Of a stretch of DNA of 64,000 nucleotides, positions 21,030 through 30,718 are shown piece after piece. The notes beneath the pieces were generated by a model. It made no database searches. It was given only the letters and a program-made list of their open reading frames with translations, and was not told the DNA's origin. The translations under genes and the position numbers were made by a program. Each line of letters begins with the position of its first letter. The stretch's first letter is position 1. Source of the DNA: Ignavibacteriales bacterium (GTDB lineage Bacteria > Bacteroidota > Ignavibacteria > Ignavibacteriales > Ignavibacteriaceae); contig JADJNX010000005.1 of the NCBI GenBank assembly GCA_016714125.1, forward strand, positions 1 through 64,000, in the 5' to 3' direction.

Positions 21030-22245
21030 ATGCCTCTCATGAAAAAATCTTTATCTCCTGTAGAAGGAGGTAGCTGGAAACGGACACTACTGATACTTTC
21101 GGTCTGCCAATTCATTGCGATGAGTGGTATGAGTGCCCTGGTTCCATTCCTTCCACTTTTCATAAGGGAACTCGGAATTACAGATACAAATCAGACTGCT
21201 GTGTGGAGCGGTTTAGTGTTTGCAGGACCATTTATCACCTCTTTTCTCGTTCAACCGTTGTGGGGGACTCTGGGCGACCGCAGTGGCAGGAAGTTGATGG
21301 CAGTCAGGGCACTGTTTGGACTGGCACTTGCTCAATTACTCATATATTTTGTCCCCGATGTTTATTGGTTAATGGGTATTCGTCTTCTGCAAGGAACTTT
21401 GAGTGGATTTAATGTGGCTGCCATGTCGCTTATCACTACAATTGCACCAAAGGAAAAACAAGGTTACTCGATCAGCATGTTGCAGTCGGCAAGTAATGGT
21501 GGAGTTGTAGTTGGTCCGGTAATAGGCGGATTGTTATCAACAATTTTTGGTTTTCGGGGTGTATTTCTAATAGTTGGTATTATCATTGCAATTTTGGCAT
21601 TTGTAATCATATTTTTTGTGGAAGAGAGCAAAAATGAGAAGACAATGGAGCGGGAGATAAGGGTAAGAGATAATTTTAAGGTATTGATTAACAATAGAAT
21701 TTTATTCGGGACTGCCGGGCTTATACTCTTAACCTCACTTGGGATTGCAGCCGTAAGACCCATCTTTGTGTTATATGTAGAGTTTTGAGCTTAGTGAGGC
21801 TTTATCACTTGCGCTGCAAGCCGGGGCACTCTATAGTATTCTTGGAATATTTTCGACTGTTAGTTCAGTCTATTTCAGCAGGATTGTTGATAAAATAAGT
21901 TTAAAGAGGATTCTTGGACTTGCCTCCTTGGGGACAGGAATAATGTATTGTTTCCATCCTTTTGTACAAAATATTTACTGGTTGATACCTGTAAGGATTG
22001 TTTTGGGATTAAGTTATGGTATAATTGTTCCGGTATTGTTCACACAGATTTCAAAACAGGCGAGTGAGCGAAACAAAGGCGGCCTCTTGGCACTGGCGAC
22101 AAGTTCGCAAACACTGGGAGTTATAATCGGATCAGTTGTTTCAGGAAAATTAGTCACTTTGTTAGGGGTGAGATATCCATTTCTTGCAGTTGGACTCTTT
22201 TTTATTTCTCTGGCGTTGATAACACCCCTCTTCAAGAAGGATTAG
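21030..22245 (+). CDS. MFS drug/metabolite exporter (one frameshift)
   Basis: About 405 codons with 12 predicted membrane helices. It has the MFS motif A after helix 2 (GTLGDRSGRKLMAVRA) and a helix-5 Gly/Pro-rich segment (GVVVGPVIGGLL), typical of multidrug-type proton antiporters. The frame breaks at 21784-21787, where a fourth T closes the frame; removing it gives YVEFELSEALSLALQAGA and continues smoothly into the C-terminal half. The start at 21030 faces the TPR kinase start across 23 nt, so the two may share a regulatory region. It ends tail-to-tail with the MATE gene, overlapping by four nt (TTAG). Substrate unknown. Confidence 0.85.
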
Positions 22246-23603
22246 ATTTTTTTCAGGTTTTGCCAGTTACCTTTAAAGAATTTTATAAACATAAAAATCA
22301 AGTACAGGGTGGTATAAAGAATTAGAGCCGCCCAGATACCCGTTAAACCTCCTTCGAGATAGATTCCAAAAAAGTAACTTGCCGGTACAAAAATCAACAA
22401 GTTTGTAATCACTTCAGTGCCCATCACAAAATAAGTTTTACCCACCGATTGCAGACCGTAAGCAAAAACGACCCCCGCACCAAAAAATATCTGAGCAATC
22501 CCTGCAAGTTTGATAGCAGGTAGCGCCTGCTCGATAACTGAAACTTCGTCAGTTGTAATCATCAATAAGAGATGGGGGAAGAAGATAAATACTACTGACA
22601 ATGCAAGTGTGTAAATTGTTGCCAGTTTGGCAGTCTCATATCCGTATTTTTTTGCTGCAACTATATTATTTTTTCCAACTTCATTACCAATAAGAGTTTG
22701 GGCTGCCACACCAAATCCATTTGAGGGGAGAAACGAGATAAAAAGAGTTGAGATAATTGCTTGACTCGCTGCCTGTTGATTTATTCCCAGCAATCCCGTG
22801 ATTGCAACAAAAGAGAGAAAACCGATCAGAATAAATACATTCTGGAAAGAAACAGGGATGGAAAGTTTGAGAATCGTACTGATTATTGCCGGATGAATTT
22901 TAAGACTTTTTTTGAATTGATATCTGTTTCGATAATATTTTGAACCAAGGAAAACCAGAAAGTAGTAGATAGCATCAACAATAGTGGCAAGAGAAGAGCC
23001 CAGAGAAGCTCCTGCGATACCCATTTCAGGTGCGCCTAATTTCCCGAAAATAAACATATAGTTAAAGAGTATGTTCAAAAGATTTATGATAATGGCTGAG
23101 ATCATAAATATTTTTGTGTTCCCGGTTCCAAAAAAGAATCCTCTGAAGGAGACTGTTATCATGAAAAAGGGGAGTCCCAGATAGCGCCACTTCATATATT
23201 GCGAGGCATAATCTGCAACTTTATCATCCTTTGACAGGAGATTTGCAACAAGATCGGATGTTACCCACCCCAAACAAGCTATAACAAGACCAAGAACAAC
23301 CGTAAGAAGGAGGGAGTTAAACAGGACATCACTTATTGCCTGGTAGTCAGATTCACCATACCTGCGAGCAACAAGTATATGAGTGCCGGTGGCGAGTGAC
23401 GAACAGAGTGAAACCACAGCCCAGGTCGCCAGCAACCCAAGACCCATAGCTGCAAGTGTATAGCCGGGATCAGGGAGACGTCCAACCATCGCCGTGTCCA
23501 CAAGTGACAGAATCATCTGTGTAGATAGTCCTGCAATCACAGGAAGTGCGAGTTTCAGAATCCTTTTCGAATATTCGGTATCAAGGAGGAGGTTTTTGAG
23601 CAT
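22242..23603 (-). CDS. MATE family efflux transporter
   Basis: 453 codons, intact, with 12 hydrophobic helices. The N-terminus (ILKLALPVIAGLSTQMILSL, VDTAMVGRLP) and the repeat in the second half (LSIPVSFQNVFILIGFLSFV, AAQTLIGNEVGKNN) are the standard two-bundle MATE pattern of the NorM/DinF group. It exports cationic or other small compounds using Na+ or H+ gradients. It converges with the MFS exporter, an arrangement that puts two unrelated efflux pumps side by side but on different transcripts. It lies 60 nt downstream of the hybrid kinase (same strand; reconstructed end 23664), so it could be co-transcribed with it. Confidence 0.92.
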   Translation of the reverse strand: MLKNLLLDTEYSKRILKLALPVIAGLSTQMILSLVDTAMVGRLPDPGYTLAAMGLGLLATWAVVSLCSSLATGTHILVARRYGESDYQAISDVLFNSLLLTVVLGLVIACLGWVTSDLVANLLSKDDKVADYASQYMKWRYLGLPFFMITVSFRGFFFGTGNTKIFMISAIIINLLNILFNYMFIFGKLGAPEMGIAGASLGSSLATIVDAIYYFLVFLGSKYYRNRYQFKKSLKIHPAIISTILKLSIPVSFQNVFILIGFLSFVAITGLLGINQQAASQAIISTLFISFLPSNGFGVAAQTLIGNEVGKNNIVAAKKYGYETAKLATIYTLALSVVFIFFPHLLLMITTDEVSVIEQALPAIKLAGIAQIFFGAGVVFAYGLQSVGKTYFVMGTEVITNLLIFVPASYFFGIYLEGGLTGIWAALILYTTLYLIFMFIKFFKGNWQNLKKI

Positions 23604-23663
23604 TCAGCGAATTATTAAAATAAAAAGTGCAATTTAGAAAATTTTTTGAATTAAACAGCAATA

Positions 23664-25351
23664 TTAAGAGAGGAGGAAACCAGCTATGGTCTCCAGAAGT
23701 TTTTTTTTCGTTTTAGAGGTTTTGAGATGAAAAAGTTGAAGCCCGCATCAAGGCATTCTTTCTCAGTACTGTTGAGATAATATGCAGTCATTGCGATTGC
23801 AATTGGTGGAGTGTCGGATTTTTTAATAATAAGCCCAAGGAGTTCAATTCCGTTCGGTTTTGAACCAAGATTTATATCGATAAGACAAAGATCAAACTTA
23901 TCTTTATCAACAGCTCTGAGTGCTTCATTTGCAGATGCAGCAAAGACAAGGTTGTAAAATTCAGAAAGATATATCTTAATCAGCTCTCTGTTGGTAAAGT
24001 CATCTTCAACAACAAGAATTCTCTTTTTTTGAAGATTTATTTCGTTTTCAGATTCAGTCACCTCTTCGAAATCAGATAAATTGGATGCTTTTTTATCTAT
24101 AAACTTTAAGGTGAATTTGGAGCCCGAATTTGGCGAACTTTTAATCGAAATTTTTGCGTTTATCATTTCGCAAAATCGTTTCACGATTGTTAGACCAATT
24201 CCAACACCCTCATAACTTCTACCAATACCTTCAGAGACCTGTCGGAATTCCTCAAAAATTATCTCCTGATTTTTAAGGGATATCCCGATTCCGGTGTCCT
24301 CCACAGAGATTGAGATAATTCGGTGACGATCAGTTACATCCTCGTCAACTTTTAAGAAAATACCGCCTGTTTCGGTGAATTTAACTGCATTTGAAAGGAG
24401 TTGTTTTAATATTTTTACCAATATGCTTTCATCCAGCTCAAAGGGAACGGGATGTGTTGGAGTCTCGCAAGTGAACTTTAATTTATGATCAGTTACAAAA
24501 TCGAAGTAATTATGGTAGACCTGACTGACCACAGTGTTGATATCAACAATGTTTTTATCAATAGTCTGATGTTCAGCTTCCAGCTTGGAAAGATCAAGAA
24601 CTGATTCCAGTGTCTCCATAAGCCTTAATGCGCTTTTATATACTCTTTCCGCCATTTCAATATGGTTAGGATCGGTTACATCTTCCCTGAGCAAACCGGA
24701 AAAACCAATAATACCATTCATCGGGGTTCTTATTTCGTGGCTCATATTTGCCAGGAAAATGGTTTTCATTTTATTTAGGTTCTCTGCCTCTTCTTTTGAA
24801 TTAATTAAATCCAATTCAAATTTCTTGTAGATCGTATAGTCACTGATCTGTACAATCAAAGCTGAGTCACCACCCGGAACTTCGAGCGAAAAATAGTTAA
24901 CCCTGAGAAATTTTTCTTTATTGTTAATACTTAATTGACAATCGTAGGAAGTGTAAGAATTAAAATCCCGATTTGTTTTCTTTTCCTGAGAAAACAAATT
25001 TGGGAACAATCTACACATATCGGCAAAATATACTATTTCGGAAGGATCATCGGGGAGATTGAGTATTTCAATACAACTTTTGTTTAAAGCAATTATGCTC
25101 CCTTTTTGATCAAAAAGAATTATTCCAAGAGAAGATCTCTCAAAGAGGGAAATAAGAAGTTGGTTATAAATATTGTTTACCTGTGGAACTTTAAGAGAAG
25201 CCTCACCAGGGGACACAGATTTTTCACCCCCTGATTCCGGATTTGTCAAATTAATCTTGTCAGGAGACTTTTTTCCTAAAAACTTTAGGTAACAAAAAAG
25301 AAGGAAACCAACGTTAAAAACTGCTAAAACGACTAAAATTGCTGTATCCAT
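23664..25351 (-). CDS. Hybrid sensor histidine kinase with PAS and receiver domains
   Basis: About 562 codons. One N-terminal membrane helix (ILVVLAVFNVGFLLFCYLKF), a PAS domain (SSLGIILFDQKGSIIALNKS), HisKA with the phospho-His near residue 205 (FLANMSHEIRTPMNGIIGFS), HATPase (SNAVKFTETGG, DTGIGI, GVGIGLTIVKRF) and a C-terminal receiver (ILVVEDDFTNRELIKIYL; phospho-Asp in LIDINLG; Lys in FISKPLK). The run of nine T at 23699-23707 seems to be miscounted: the frame as written ends in NFWRP, while a corrected frame ends LLETIAGFLLS at 23664. It should sense a cytoplasmic or membrane signal and relay phosphate internally. The output partner is not adjacent. Confidence 0.9.
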
Positions 25352-25414
25352 CTACCAAGATTTTTTTTTGAATACGTAAAAATATTAATTCTTTTCTTAG
25401 AAAAATAATTTAGA

Positions 25415-25444
25415 TTGAAAACTTGCAAAAAATCATTAAATTTG
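25415..25444 (+). promoter_or_regulatory. Bacteroidetes-type promoter of the MauE-RsbW-STAS operon
   Basis: TTG (25415-25417), a spacer of exactly 19 nt and TAAATTTG (25437-25444) match the Bacteroidota consensus TTG-N19-TAnnTTTG. The ATG of the first gene is 33 nt further on, which leaves a short leader. Confidence 0.6.
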
Positions 25445-25477
25445 GACTTCACACATAGAAATAATCAATCATAACAT

Positions 25478-26539
25478 ATGTCAAAAGAGACAACAGAGAA
25501 GATACTCAGAATTTTTCTGGGAGCTATGTTTTTATTTTCGGGGATAAGTAAACTCTTCCCGATTGAGGCATTTGAAGTTGTGACCTGGCAACAGGGATTA
25601 GTAAGCCTGGAACTTGCCCCTTATTTTTCGAGGCTAATGATTTCCTTTGAAATTTTGTTGGGAGTATTATTTCTCGTTGGATATAAAATGAGGAAGTTCA
25701 CGCTGCCTGCGTCATTGTTTTTATTGGCGGTTTTCACAATTTATCTGTTTGTAATTGAATTATCCGGTAAAGGTCGCGAAAATTGTGGATGTTTTGGTGA
25801 ACTAATACCTATGACCGGAATTGAGTCGATTTTGAAAAATATTGTGTTTATGGGGATGACGGTCTATCTTTTTTATTTAACTGTAGTAGAGAAAAAATCA
25901 TCTTATTTGTATATTGCTGCAGGATATGTTACGATTTTTGCGGTGATGATGTTTTTCTTTAGTATCAAACCTTACGAGGCGATTCAGCCGGTTCCGACAC
26001 TAACACAAGGTGAAGTGTCTGAAGAACAAATTGAGCAGGAACCTGTAACAATAAATGACACAGCCATTGCCAAAACGGCAATAAAAGACTCGATAGTGAC
26101 CAAAAAGGACACCGAGGTTAAAAAGGAAAAACCTAAATTATCAGACAAATATCCTAATGTGGTTTCGGTTTATTCGAACCTTGTTCCCGGGGCGGATGTC
26201 GGATTAAGTGTGATAACATTTTTCAGTTTGGATTGTGAACATTGTCTTCAAGTAGCAACTGAGCTGAATGGTGTAAAGTCTTTACTTGTAAAAGTTAAGA
26301 GGCATTATTTATTTCTTGGAGCAGAGGAGGAAATAACGCCATTTTTTAGTAAATCGGGAGGGAGTGTTGGTTATACACTTCTAAACCCGCAAAAATTTTA
26401 TCCTCATTTGAGCTCGGCACCACCAAAGGTGATACTCCTTGCCAATGGGAATGCAGTACTACAAATGGAAGGAAATGCTGTAAGCGTTTCACAATTAACC
26501 ACACGGATTAAAGAATTGACAGACAACTATTCATATTGA
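25478..26539 (+). CDS. MauE/DoxX-type membrane protein fused to a thioredoxin-like domain
   Basis: 353 codons. The first 150 residues hold four membrane helices of the MauE/DoxX type (RIFLGAMFLFSGISKLFP; the helix before VIELSGKGRENCGCFGE carries the characteristic CGCFG cysteines near the membrane). A Thr/Lys-rich linker of about 70 residues follows. The last 120 residues resemble a thioredoxin fold with a CxxC active site (FFSLDCEHC) and a cis-Pro-like segment (SAPPKVILL). It probably passes reducing or oxidising equivalents across the inner membrane, linked to disulfide handling in the periplasm. The ATG of the RsbW-like gene overlaps its TGA, so it is translationally coupled to a partner-switch module, which is unusual. 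Confidence 0.8.
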   Translation: MSKETTEKILRIFLGAMFLFSGISKLFPIEAFEVVTWQQGLVSLELAPYFSRLMISFEILLGVLFLVGYKMRKFTLPASLFLLAVFTIYLFVIELSGKGRENCGCFGELIPMTGIESILKNIVFMGMTVYLFYLTVVEKKSSYLYIAAGYVTIFAVMMFFFSIKPYEAIQPVPTLTQGEVSEEQIEQEPVTINDTAIAKTAIKDSIVTKKDTEVKKEKPKLSDKYPNVVSVYSNLVPGADVGLSVITFFSLDCEHCLQVATELNGVKSLLVKVKRHYLFLGAEEEITPFFSKSGGSVGYTLLNPQKFYPHLSSAPPKVILLANGNAVLQMEGNAVSVSQLTTRIKELTDNYSY

Positions 26540-26961
26540 TGACCAGTACATATAATATTTCAATATCCAACCGAATCGAAGAAACTCCAAGAGTTACTGA
26601 ACTCATTGAGAACGAGGTTTGTAGAGCCGGATTCCCCCAAAAGGATGTTTACGATATACTCATCGCCGTTGATGAGATATTATCAAATATTGTTTATTAC
26701 GCCTATGGCGAAGGTGGAAGCGGTAAAATAGATATCGCTTTTGTAATAGCTGACGGGAAAATTGAATTGGAATTCAGCGATGAAGGTGTGGAATTTGATC
26801 CACTGAAAAAGAAAGACCCCGATACTTCAGTGCCTGTTGATCAGAGAGAAATCGGCGGATTGGGAATATTTCTTGTAAAAAAACTGATGAACTCTGTTGA
26901 ATACAGCAGAGTTGGACAGAAAAATAATTTAAAAATAACAAAAATAAAAACCGGAGAATAA
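26539..26961 (+). CDS. RsbW-like serine kinase / anti-sigma factor
   Basis: 141 codons; ATG at 26539 overlaps the upstream TGA (TGATG). It is a small stand-alone GHKL ATPase: the N box (DILIAVDEILSNIVYYAY), G1 (FSDEGVEFDP) and G2 (GGLGIFLVKKLMN) are all present. RsbW/SpoIIAB-type proteins bind a sigma factor and phosphorylate a STAS-domain antagonist on Ser. Two STAS proteins follow directly, which supports a partner-switching module. No sigma factor is in the neighbourhood, so the target is elsewhere or is not a sigma factor. Confidence 0.85.
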   Translation: MTSTYNISISNRIEETPRVTELIENEVCRAGFPQKDVYDILIAVDEILSNIVYYAYGEGGSGKIDIAFVIADGKIELEFSDEGVEFDPLKKKDPDTSVPVDQREIGGLGIFLVKKLMNSVEYSRVGQKNNLKITKIKTGE

Positions 26962-26963
26962 TC

Positions 26964-27269
26964 ATGGAAATCAACATTACTAAAACCGACGGGACTCAAG
27001 AGATATTTCTTAGCGGAAGGCTTGATATCACCTGGCAGGAGCCACTTGAAAAAACTGTGGAAGAGGTATTTGATGAGAATCCCAAAAAAGTTATCCTCAA
27101 TTGTGAAGAGTTGACTTTCATCTCAAGTGCCGGATTAAGAGTTTTTATGAAAGCTCATAAACTTTCTGCAACTACCGGAATAGAGCTCTATATTGCCAAA
27201 TTGAATGAAACAACAAAAAAGATATTCGATATCACAGGGTATCTTTCAATTTTTAATTTAATAGATTAA
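26964..27269 (+). CDS. STAS-domain anti-sigma factor antagonist, first copy
   Basis: 101 codons. It is a single STAS domain with the central strand-helix motif CEELTFISSAGLRVFMKA; the Ser before AGLR is the residue phosphorylated in SpoIIAA/RsbV. It starts two nt after the RsbW-like stop (ATG 26964). When dephosphorylated, it should bind the RsbW-like kinase and release that kinase's target. The upstream kinase and the downstream second STAS protein make the assignment firm. Confidence 0.88.
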   Translation: MEINITKTDGTQEIFLSGRLDITWQEPLEKTVEEVFDENPKKVILNCEELTFISSAGLRVFMKAHKLSATTGIELYIAKLNETTKKIFDITGYLSIFNLID

Positions 27270-27278
27270 AGTGAAGTT

Positions 27279-27617
27279 ATGGTAATTAATCTAATCAAAA
27301 AACACGAAGTCTCAGTTCTCGAACTGGTGGGCAGATGTGAAATACAGGATTTTGATCTGCTAAGTCAACACCTGAATGAGATAATTGATAAAGGAGAGAA
27401 GAAACTTGTTCTCGACTTTGCCGGATTAAATTTTATTAACAGTGCCGGTCTCAGGGCAGTGATTGTAGCTGTGCAAAAAATGAAAAATTCAAGTGGTAAG
27501 GTTGTTTTTTGCAATCTTAATGAGACTGTTGAGAAACTTTTTGGCATAACAGGTTATTCCGATCTTCTTGAAAGTTTTGGAACCACCGAAGAAGCTGTGG
27601 AATCTTTCAACAACTAA
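27279..27617 (+). CDS. STAS-domain anti-sigma factor antagonist, second copy
   Basis: 112 codons. It is a STAS protein clearly related to its neighbour (LDFAGLNFINSAGLRAVIVA; LFGITGYSDLL against IFDITGYLSIF). The phospho-acceptor Ser is kept. The N-terminal strands differ (VINLIKKHEVSVLELVGRCE), so the two copies have diverged and may answer different inputs. It ends tail-to-tail with the WD40 gene with a four-nt CTAA overlap. One kinase with two antagonists allows integration of two signals. Confidence 0.87.
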   Translation: MVINLIKKHEVSVLELVGRCEIQDFDLLSQHLNEIIDKGEKKLVLDFAGLNFINSAGLRAVIVAVQKMKNSSGKVVFCNLNETVEKLFGITGYSDLLESFGTTEEAVESFNN

Positions 27618-29611
27618 AAATTGAATCGGAAAGTATTTAGTGGCTTCACCTCAAAAAGTTTATTGTTGCCAAAGCCTGCCGGCTGAAAGATATCATTTTG
27701 TCCATTTGATGAATAGATAATGCTCTGATCTGCGTCGAAAATTGAAAAGACCTCATTTTTCAGGTGGATTAGATATTTAAGATTACCGGTTATTAAGTTC
27801 CACATGTAGATAATTCCATCAGTAGAGAGCGCTGCAACGGCAGTTTCATTATATTTTCTCAGACTGACTAAACTCTGGGTACCCTCCTGGAAATAAGAAA
27901 GAGAATCGTTTTTTAATTCATATTGCATAACCCAACCACCATCCCCGGTAGATAATATTGTTTCGTCAGAGAGGAACAATCCGTCATAAGGTATTCCTGA
28001 TTTGTTTTGCCATGTTTTAAAGTTGAACAAATCGTTGTTATTCCAAACTCTTGTTGTTCTATCCACACTTGTTGAAATCAGAAAATTACCCCCCAAATTG
28101 AATTTTAAAGAGTTGACGGGAGCTGTGTGTCCACCCAGTGTACTTTCTTTTCTTCCCGTAACGGGGTCAACAAAGTAGATTAGACCCTCTTCCGAACCAA
28201 GAGCTATCGTTTGCGATTTATTACTAAAAGCTATTGCTGAAAAACGGCTTCCAAGGTTGACCGGACTAACAGGCGGAGCTGCAAGATTATTGATTGAAAT
28301 AATTTTTACGGCTTTGTCGGAAGATGAGGTAATCAAGTAATCAGGATTTAAATCAATGGCTAATACAGGTTTTGAGTGGAGTTGTGACTGGTAAATCTGA
28401 TCACCCGTTTTAGCACTCATGATGGTTACTGTGCCATCTTCTTCACCCAAGGCGACCGAAATATTGACAGGATCAAAAACAAGAGCTGTGATTGAAGAGA
28501 AACTCTGGTAAATTTTAGTGGTGGAAAAAGATTTTGTCAAATCAATAGAATAAACAGACCCATCTGAAGTTGAAAAGACCAGCAAACCGCTTCCAATCCC
28601 AAAATGAACAACATCACCTGTCTGTCCTGATATCTCTCTTTTCGGTGATGATGGGTTGTTTAAGTCCCAGATAAGAGTTCTGTTACCAAAAGAATAACTG
28701 TATCCGTTGTTGTCATCGACAAATCCAAAGCCTGCTATTGTATATTCGTGGGCCTTAATCACTGATTTAGTAGCTTTTGATTTGGTATCGATCAGGTGTA
28801 TTTCGTTGTTAAAAGTGGTGGCCGATACAATATTTCCCGAAGGGGAAGCTTCAAGTGAGGTAAACATGGAATTTGGTTTAACTGAAATGATTTTGGTTTG
28901 TTTTAGACCTGTATTCCGGTTGAATGTGAAGAATTTAACCTCACCATCAAATGAAGCAGCAGCAACCTCGGTACCCCCGTTAAAACTGCATATTCCTGAA
29001 ATATCGGATGAAAAAATTTCACTGGAGTCGATCAAAGATTTAATTTTTGTATCAAAAATATAAATTTTACCCGAAGTTGAGGCAAGGAGAATTATATCCT
29101 GCTCAGGCAGGAATGCGGAAGCGTTGATCTCAGCTTGAAAATTTTTCATTTCAAACATGGGCGTTAATGAATCGGAATCAACAGCCATGAAAAACCCACC
29201 ATAACCTGCACACCAAAAGCTATGACCTTTTTTGTCATATTTGACAGTGTTAATTTGTCTGCTCGATATTTTTCGTTTTAGAACAGGATTTTTCGATGAA
29301 AGATTGTGGAGGGTAACAAATCCTCTCGAGTCGCCGGTCACAAAATTTGTTTCATCAATAAAAAGAATTGAATTTACGATGGCTGCTTCAGTTTTTTTGT
29401 TTTGGAGCAGTTTTCCGGTTTTATAATCCCAAATTTTGACCAAATAATCAAATCCGGCAGTAACAAAATAATTGCCATCGGGGGATATAACGGCTGTTTT
29501 TATACCATTAACATGCGCAGTTTGGGGAACCATTTGGCTTTCTTGCGAGTAAACCGAATGACTAAATAATGAAAAAACGAGCAGTAGTATAACCTTTGAG
29601 GCAGGCGTCAT
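27614..29611 (-). CDS. Exported WD40-repeat protein
   Basis: 665 codons, intact. A signal peptide (MTPASKVILLLVFSLFSHSV, then YSQ) precedes many WD40-like repeats, the clearest ending in IWD or VWN (DYLVKIWDYKTGKLL, SVDRTTRVWNNNDL). There is enough length for two seven-bladed propellers. Repeats such as GHTAPVNSLKFNLGGNFLIS follow the GH...WD spacing. It is probably periplasmic or outer-membrane-attached and works as a protein-binding scaffold. No enzymatic motif is seen. It has its own promoter region in the 111 nt it shares divergently with purM. Confidence 0.88.
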   Translation of the reverse strand: MTPASKVILLLVFSLFSHSVYSQESQMVPQTAHVNGIKTAVISPDGNYFVTAGFDYLVKIWDYKTGKLLQNKKTEAAIVNSILFIDETNFVTGDSRGFVTLHNLSSKNPVLKRKISSRQINTVKYDKKGHSFWCAGYGGFFMAVDSDSLTPMFEMKNFQAEINASAFLPEQDIILLASTSGKIYIFDTKIKSLIDSSEIFSSDISGICSFNGGTEVAAASFDGEVKFFTFNRNTGLKQTKIISVKPNSMFTSLEASPSGNIVSATTFNNEIHLIDTKSKATKSVIKAHEYTIAGFGFVDDNNGYSYSFGNRTLIWDLNNPSSPKREISGQTGDVVHFGIGSGLLVFSTSDGSVYSIDLTKSFSTTKIYQSFSSITALVFDPVNISVALGEEDGTVTIMSAKTGDQIYQSQLHSKPVLAIDLNPDYLITSSSDKAVKIISINNLAAPPVSPVNLGSRFSAIAFSNKSQTIALGSEEGLIYFVDPVTGRKESTLGGHTAPVNSLKFNLGGNFLISTSVDRTTRVWNNNDLFNFKTWQNKSGIPYDGLFLSDETILSTGDGGWVMQYELKNDSLSYFQEGTQSLVSLRKYNETAVAALSTDGIIYMWNLITGNLKYLIHLKNEVFSIFDADQSIIYSSNGQNDIFQPAGFGNNKLFEVKPLNTFRFNF

Positions 29612-29722
29612 TTCTTTTTCCTAATAAAGTTTTCTGATTTTTTATAAAATAAAAATAGCAAATCTTTAAATTAAACTTTAAAAGAATTTTCTTTTGAGCG
29701 ATTTACATCAAATGGAGACACA

Positions 29723-30718
29723 TTGAACGAGACTTATCAAAACGCCGGGGTCAGCCTTGAAGCCGGTGATGAAACAGTAAAAAGAATTAAATCATTGGCG
29801 AGATCCACTTACAACAAAAATGTTCTTGGCGATATTGGATTATTTGGATCATTTTATGAACTCGACCTTGAAAAGTATAAAAGACCAATACTGGTTTCAA
29901 GTGTTGACGGAGTTGGAACAAAGCTAAAAGTAGCGTTTGCAATGGACAGGCACGATACAGTAGGGAATGATCTCGTGAATCATTGTGTAAATGATATAGC
30001 TGTTTGTGGTGCAGAACCCCTCTATTTCCTTGATTATATGGCTTTTGGTAAACTTGATCCTAATGTGGCGGAAAAGATAGTGGAGGGATTTGCAAGAGGA
30101 TGCCGCGAGAATAATTGTGCTCTTATCGGTGGTGAAACTGCTGAAATGCCGGGACTCTATACAGAAGGTGAGTATGATATGTCAGGCACGATAGTTGGAG
30201 TTGTGGAGAAAGACAGGGTGATTAACGGTTCCCGAATCACAAGAGGAGATAAACTCATCGGGTTCAAATCATCCGGATTGCATACAAATGGCTATTCACT
30301 CGCCAGAAAAATACTTTTTCCCAAATATTCACCAAATGATTATGTCGCCGAACTTAACAATTCTATTGGTGATGAACTTCTCGCAATTCACAGATCTTAC
30401 CTGGATTTGATACGACCCCTGGCAGATAATGACCTTGTCACCGGATTATCTCATATAACAGGTGGGGGAATAAAGGGAAACACCATGAGGATTGTCCCAA
30501 AACCGCTGGAATTAAAGATAAACTGGAATGCCTGGGATGTTCCGGCTATCTTTAAGTTTATTCAAAAAACTGGTTCTGTGACAGACGAAGAGATGAGAAA
30601 TGTCTTTAACATGGGAATAGGGCTAATTGCGATTGTTCCGACTGACAAATTGGATAAAGCACTCGAAGTTGTCTCAACTTTGGGCGAAGCTGCGATAATT
30701 ATGGGAGAGGTTGTTTGA
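29723..30718 (+). CDS. purM: Phosphoribosylformylglycinamidine cyclo-ligase
   Basis: 331 codons. It makes aminoimidazole ribonucleotide in de novo purine synthesis. Typical motifs: YQNAGVSLEAGDE at the start, SSVDGVGTKLKVA, NHCVNDIAVCGAEPLYFLDY, ALIGGETAEMPG and HITGGGI. The start is TTG (29723), set by a GGAG five nt upstream (29714-29717) and by the conserved YQNAGV opening; the ATG just upstream is in another frame. Its stop overlaps the TTG start of the M1 peptidase. It is not in a purine operon here. Confidence 0.96.
   Translation: MNETYQNAGVSLEAGDETVKRIKSLARSTYNKNVLGDIGLFGSFYELDLEKYKRPILVSSVDGVGTKLKVAFAMDRHDTVGNDLVNHCVNDIAVCGAEPLYFLDYMAFGKLDPNVAEKIVEGFARGCRENNCALIGGETAEMPGLYTEGEYDMSGTIVGVVEKDRVINGSRITRGDKLIGFKSSGLHTNGYSLARKILFPKYSPNDYVAELNNSIGDELLAIHRSYLDLIRPLADNDLVTGLSHITGGGIKGNTMRIVPKPLELKINWNAWDVPAIFKFIQKTGSVTDEEMRNVFNMGIGLIAIVPTDKLDKALEVVSTLGEAAIIMGEVV

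Noticed and set aside
21062..21071. AGAAGGAGGT as a ribosome site for an internal start of the MFS gene
   Set aside because: No ATG, GTG or TTG in frame lies at a proper distance downstream, and the first membrane helix begins before any later start.
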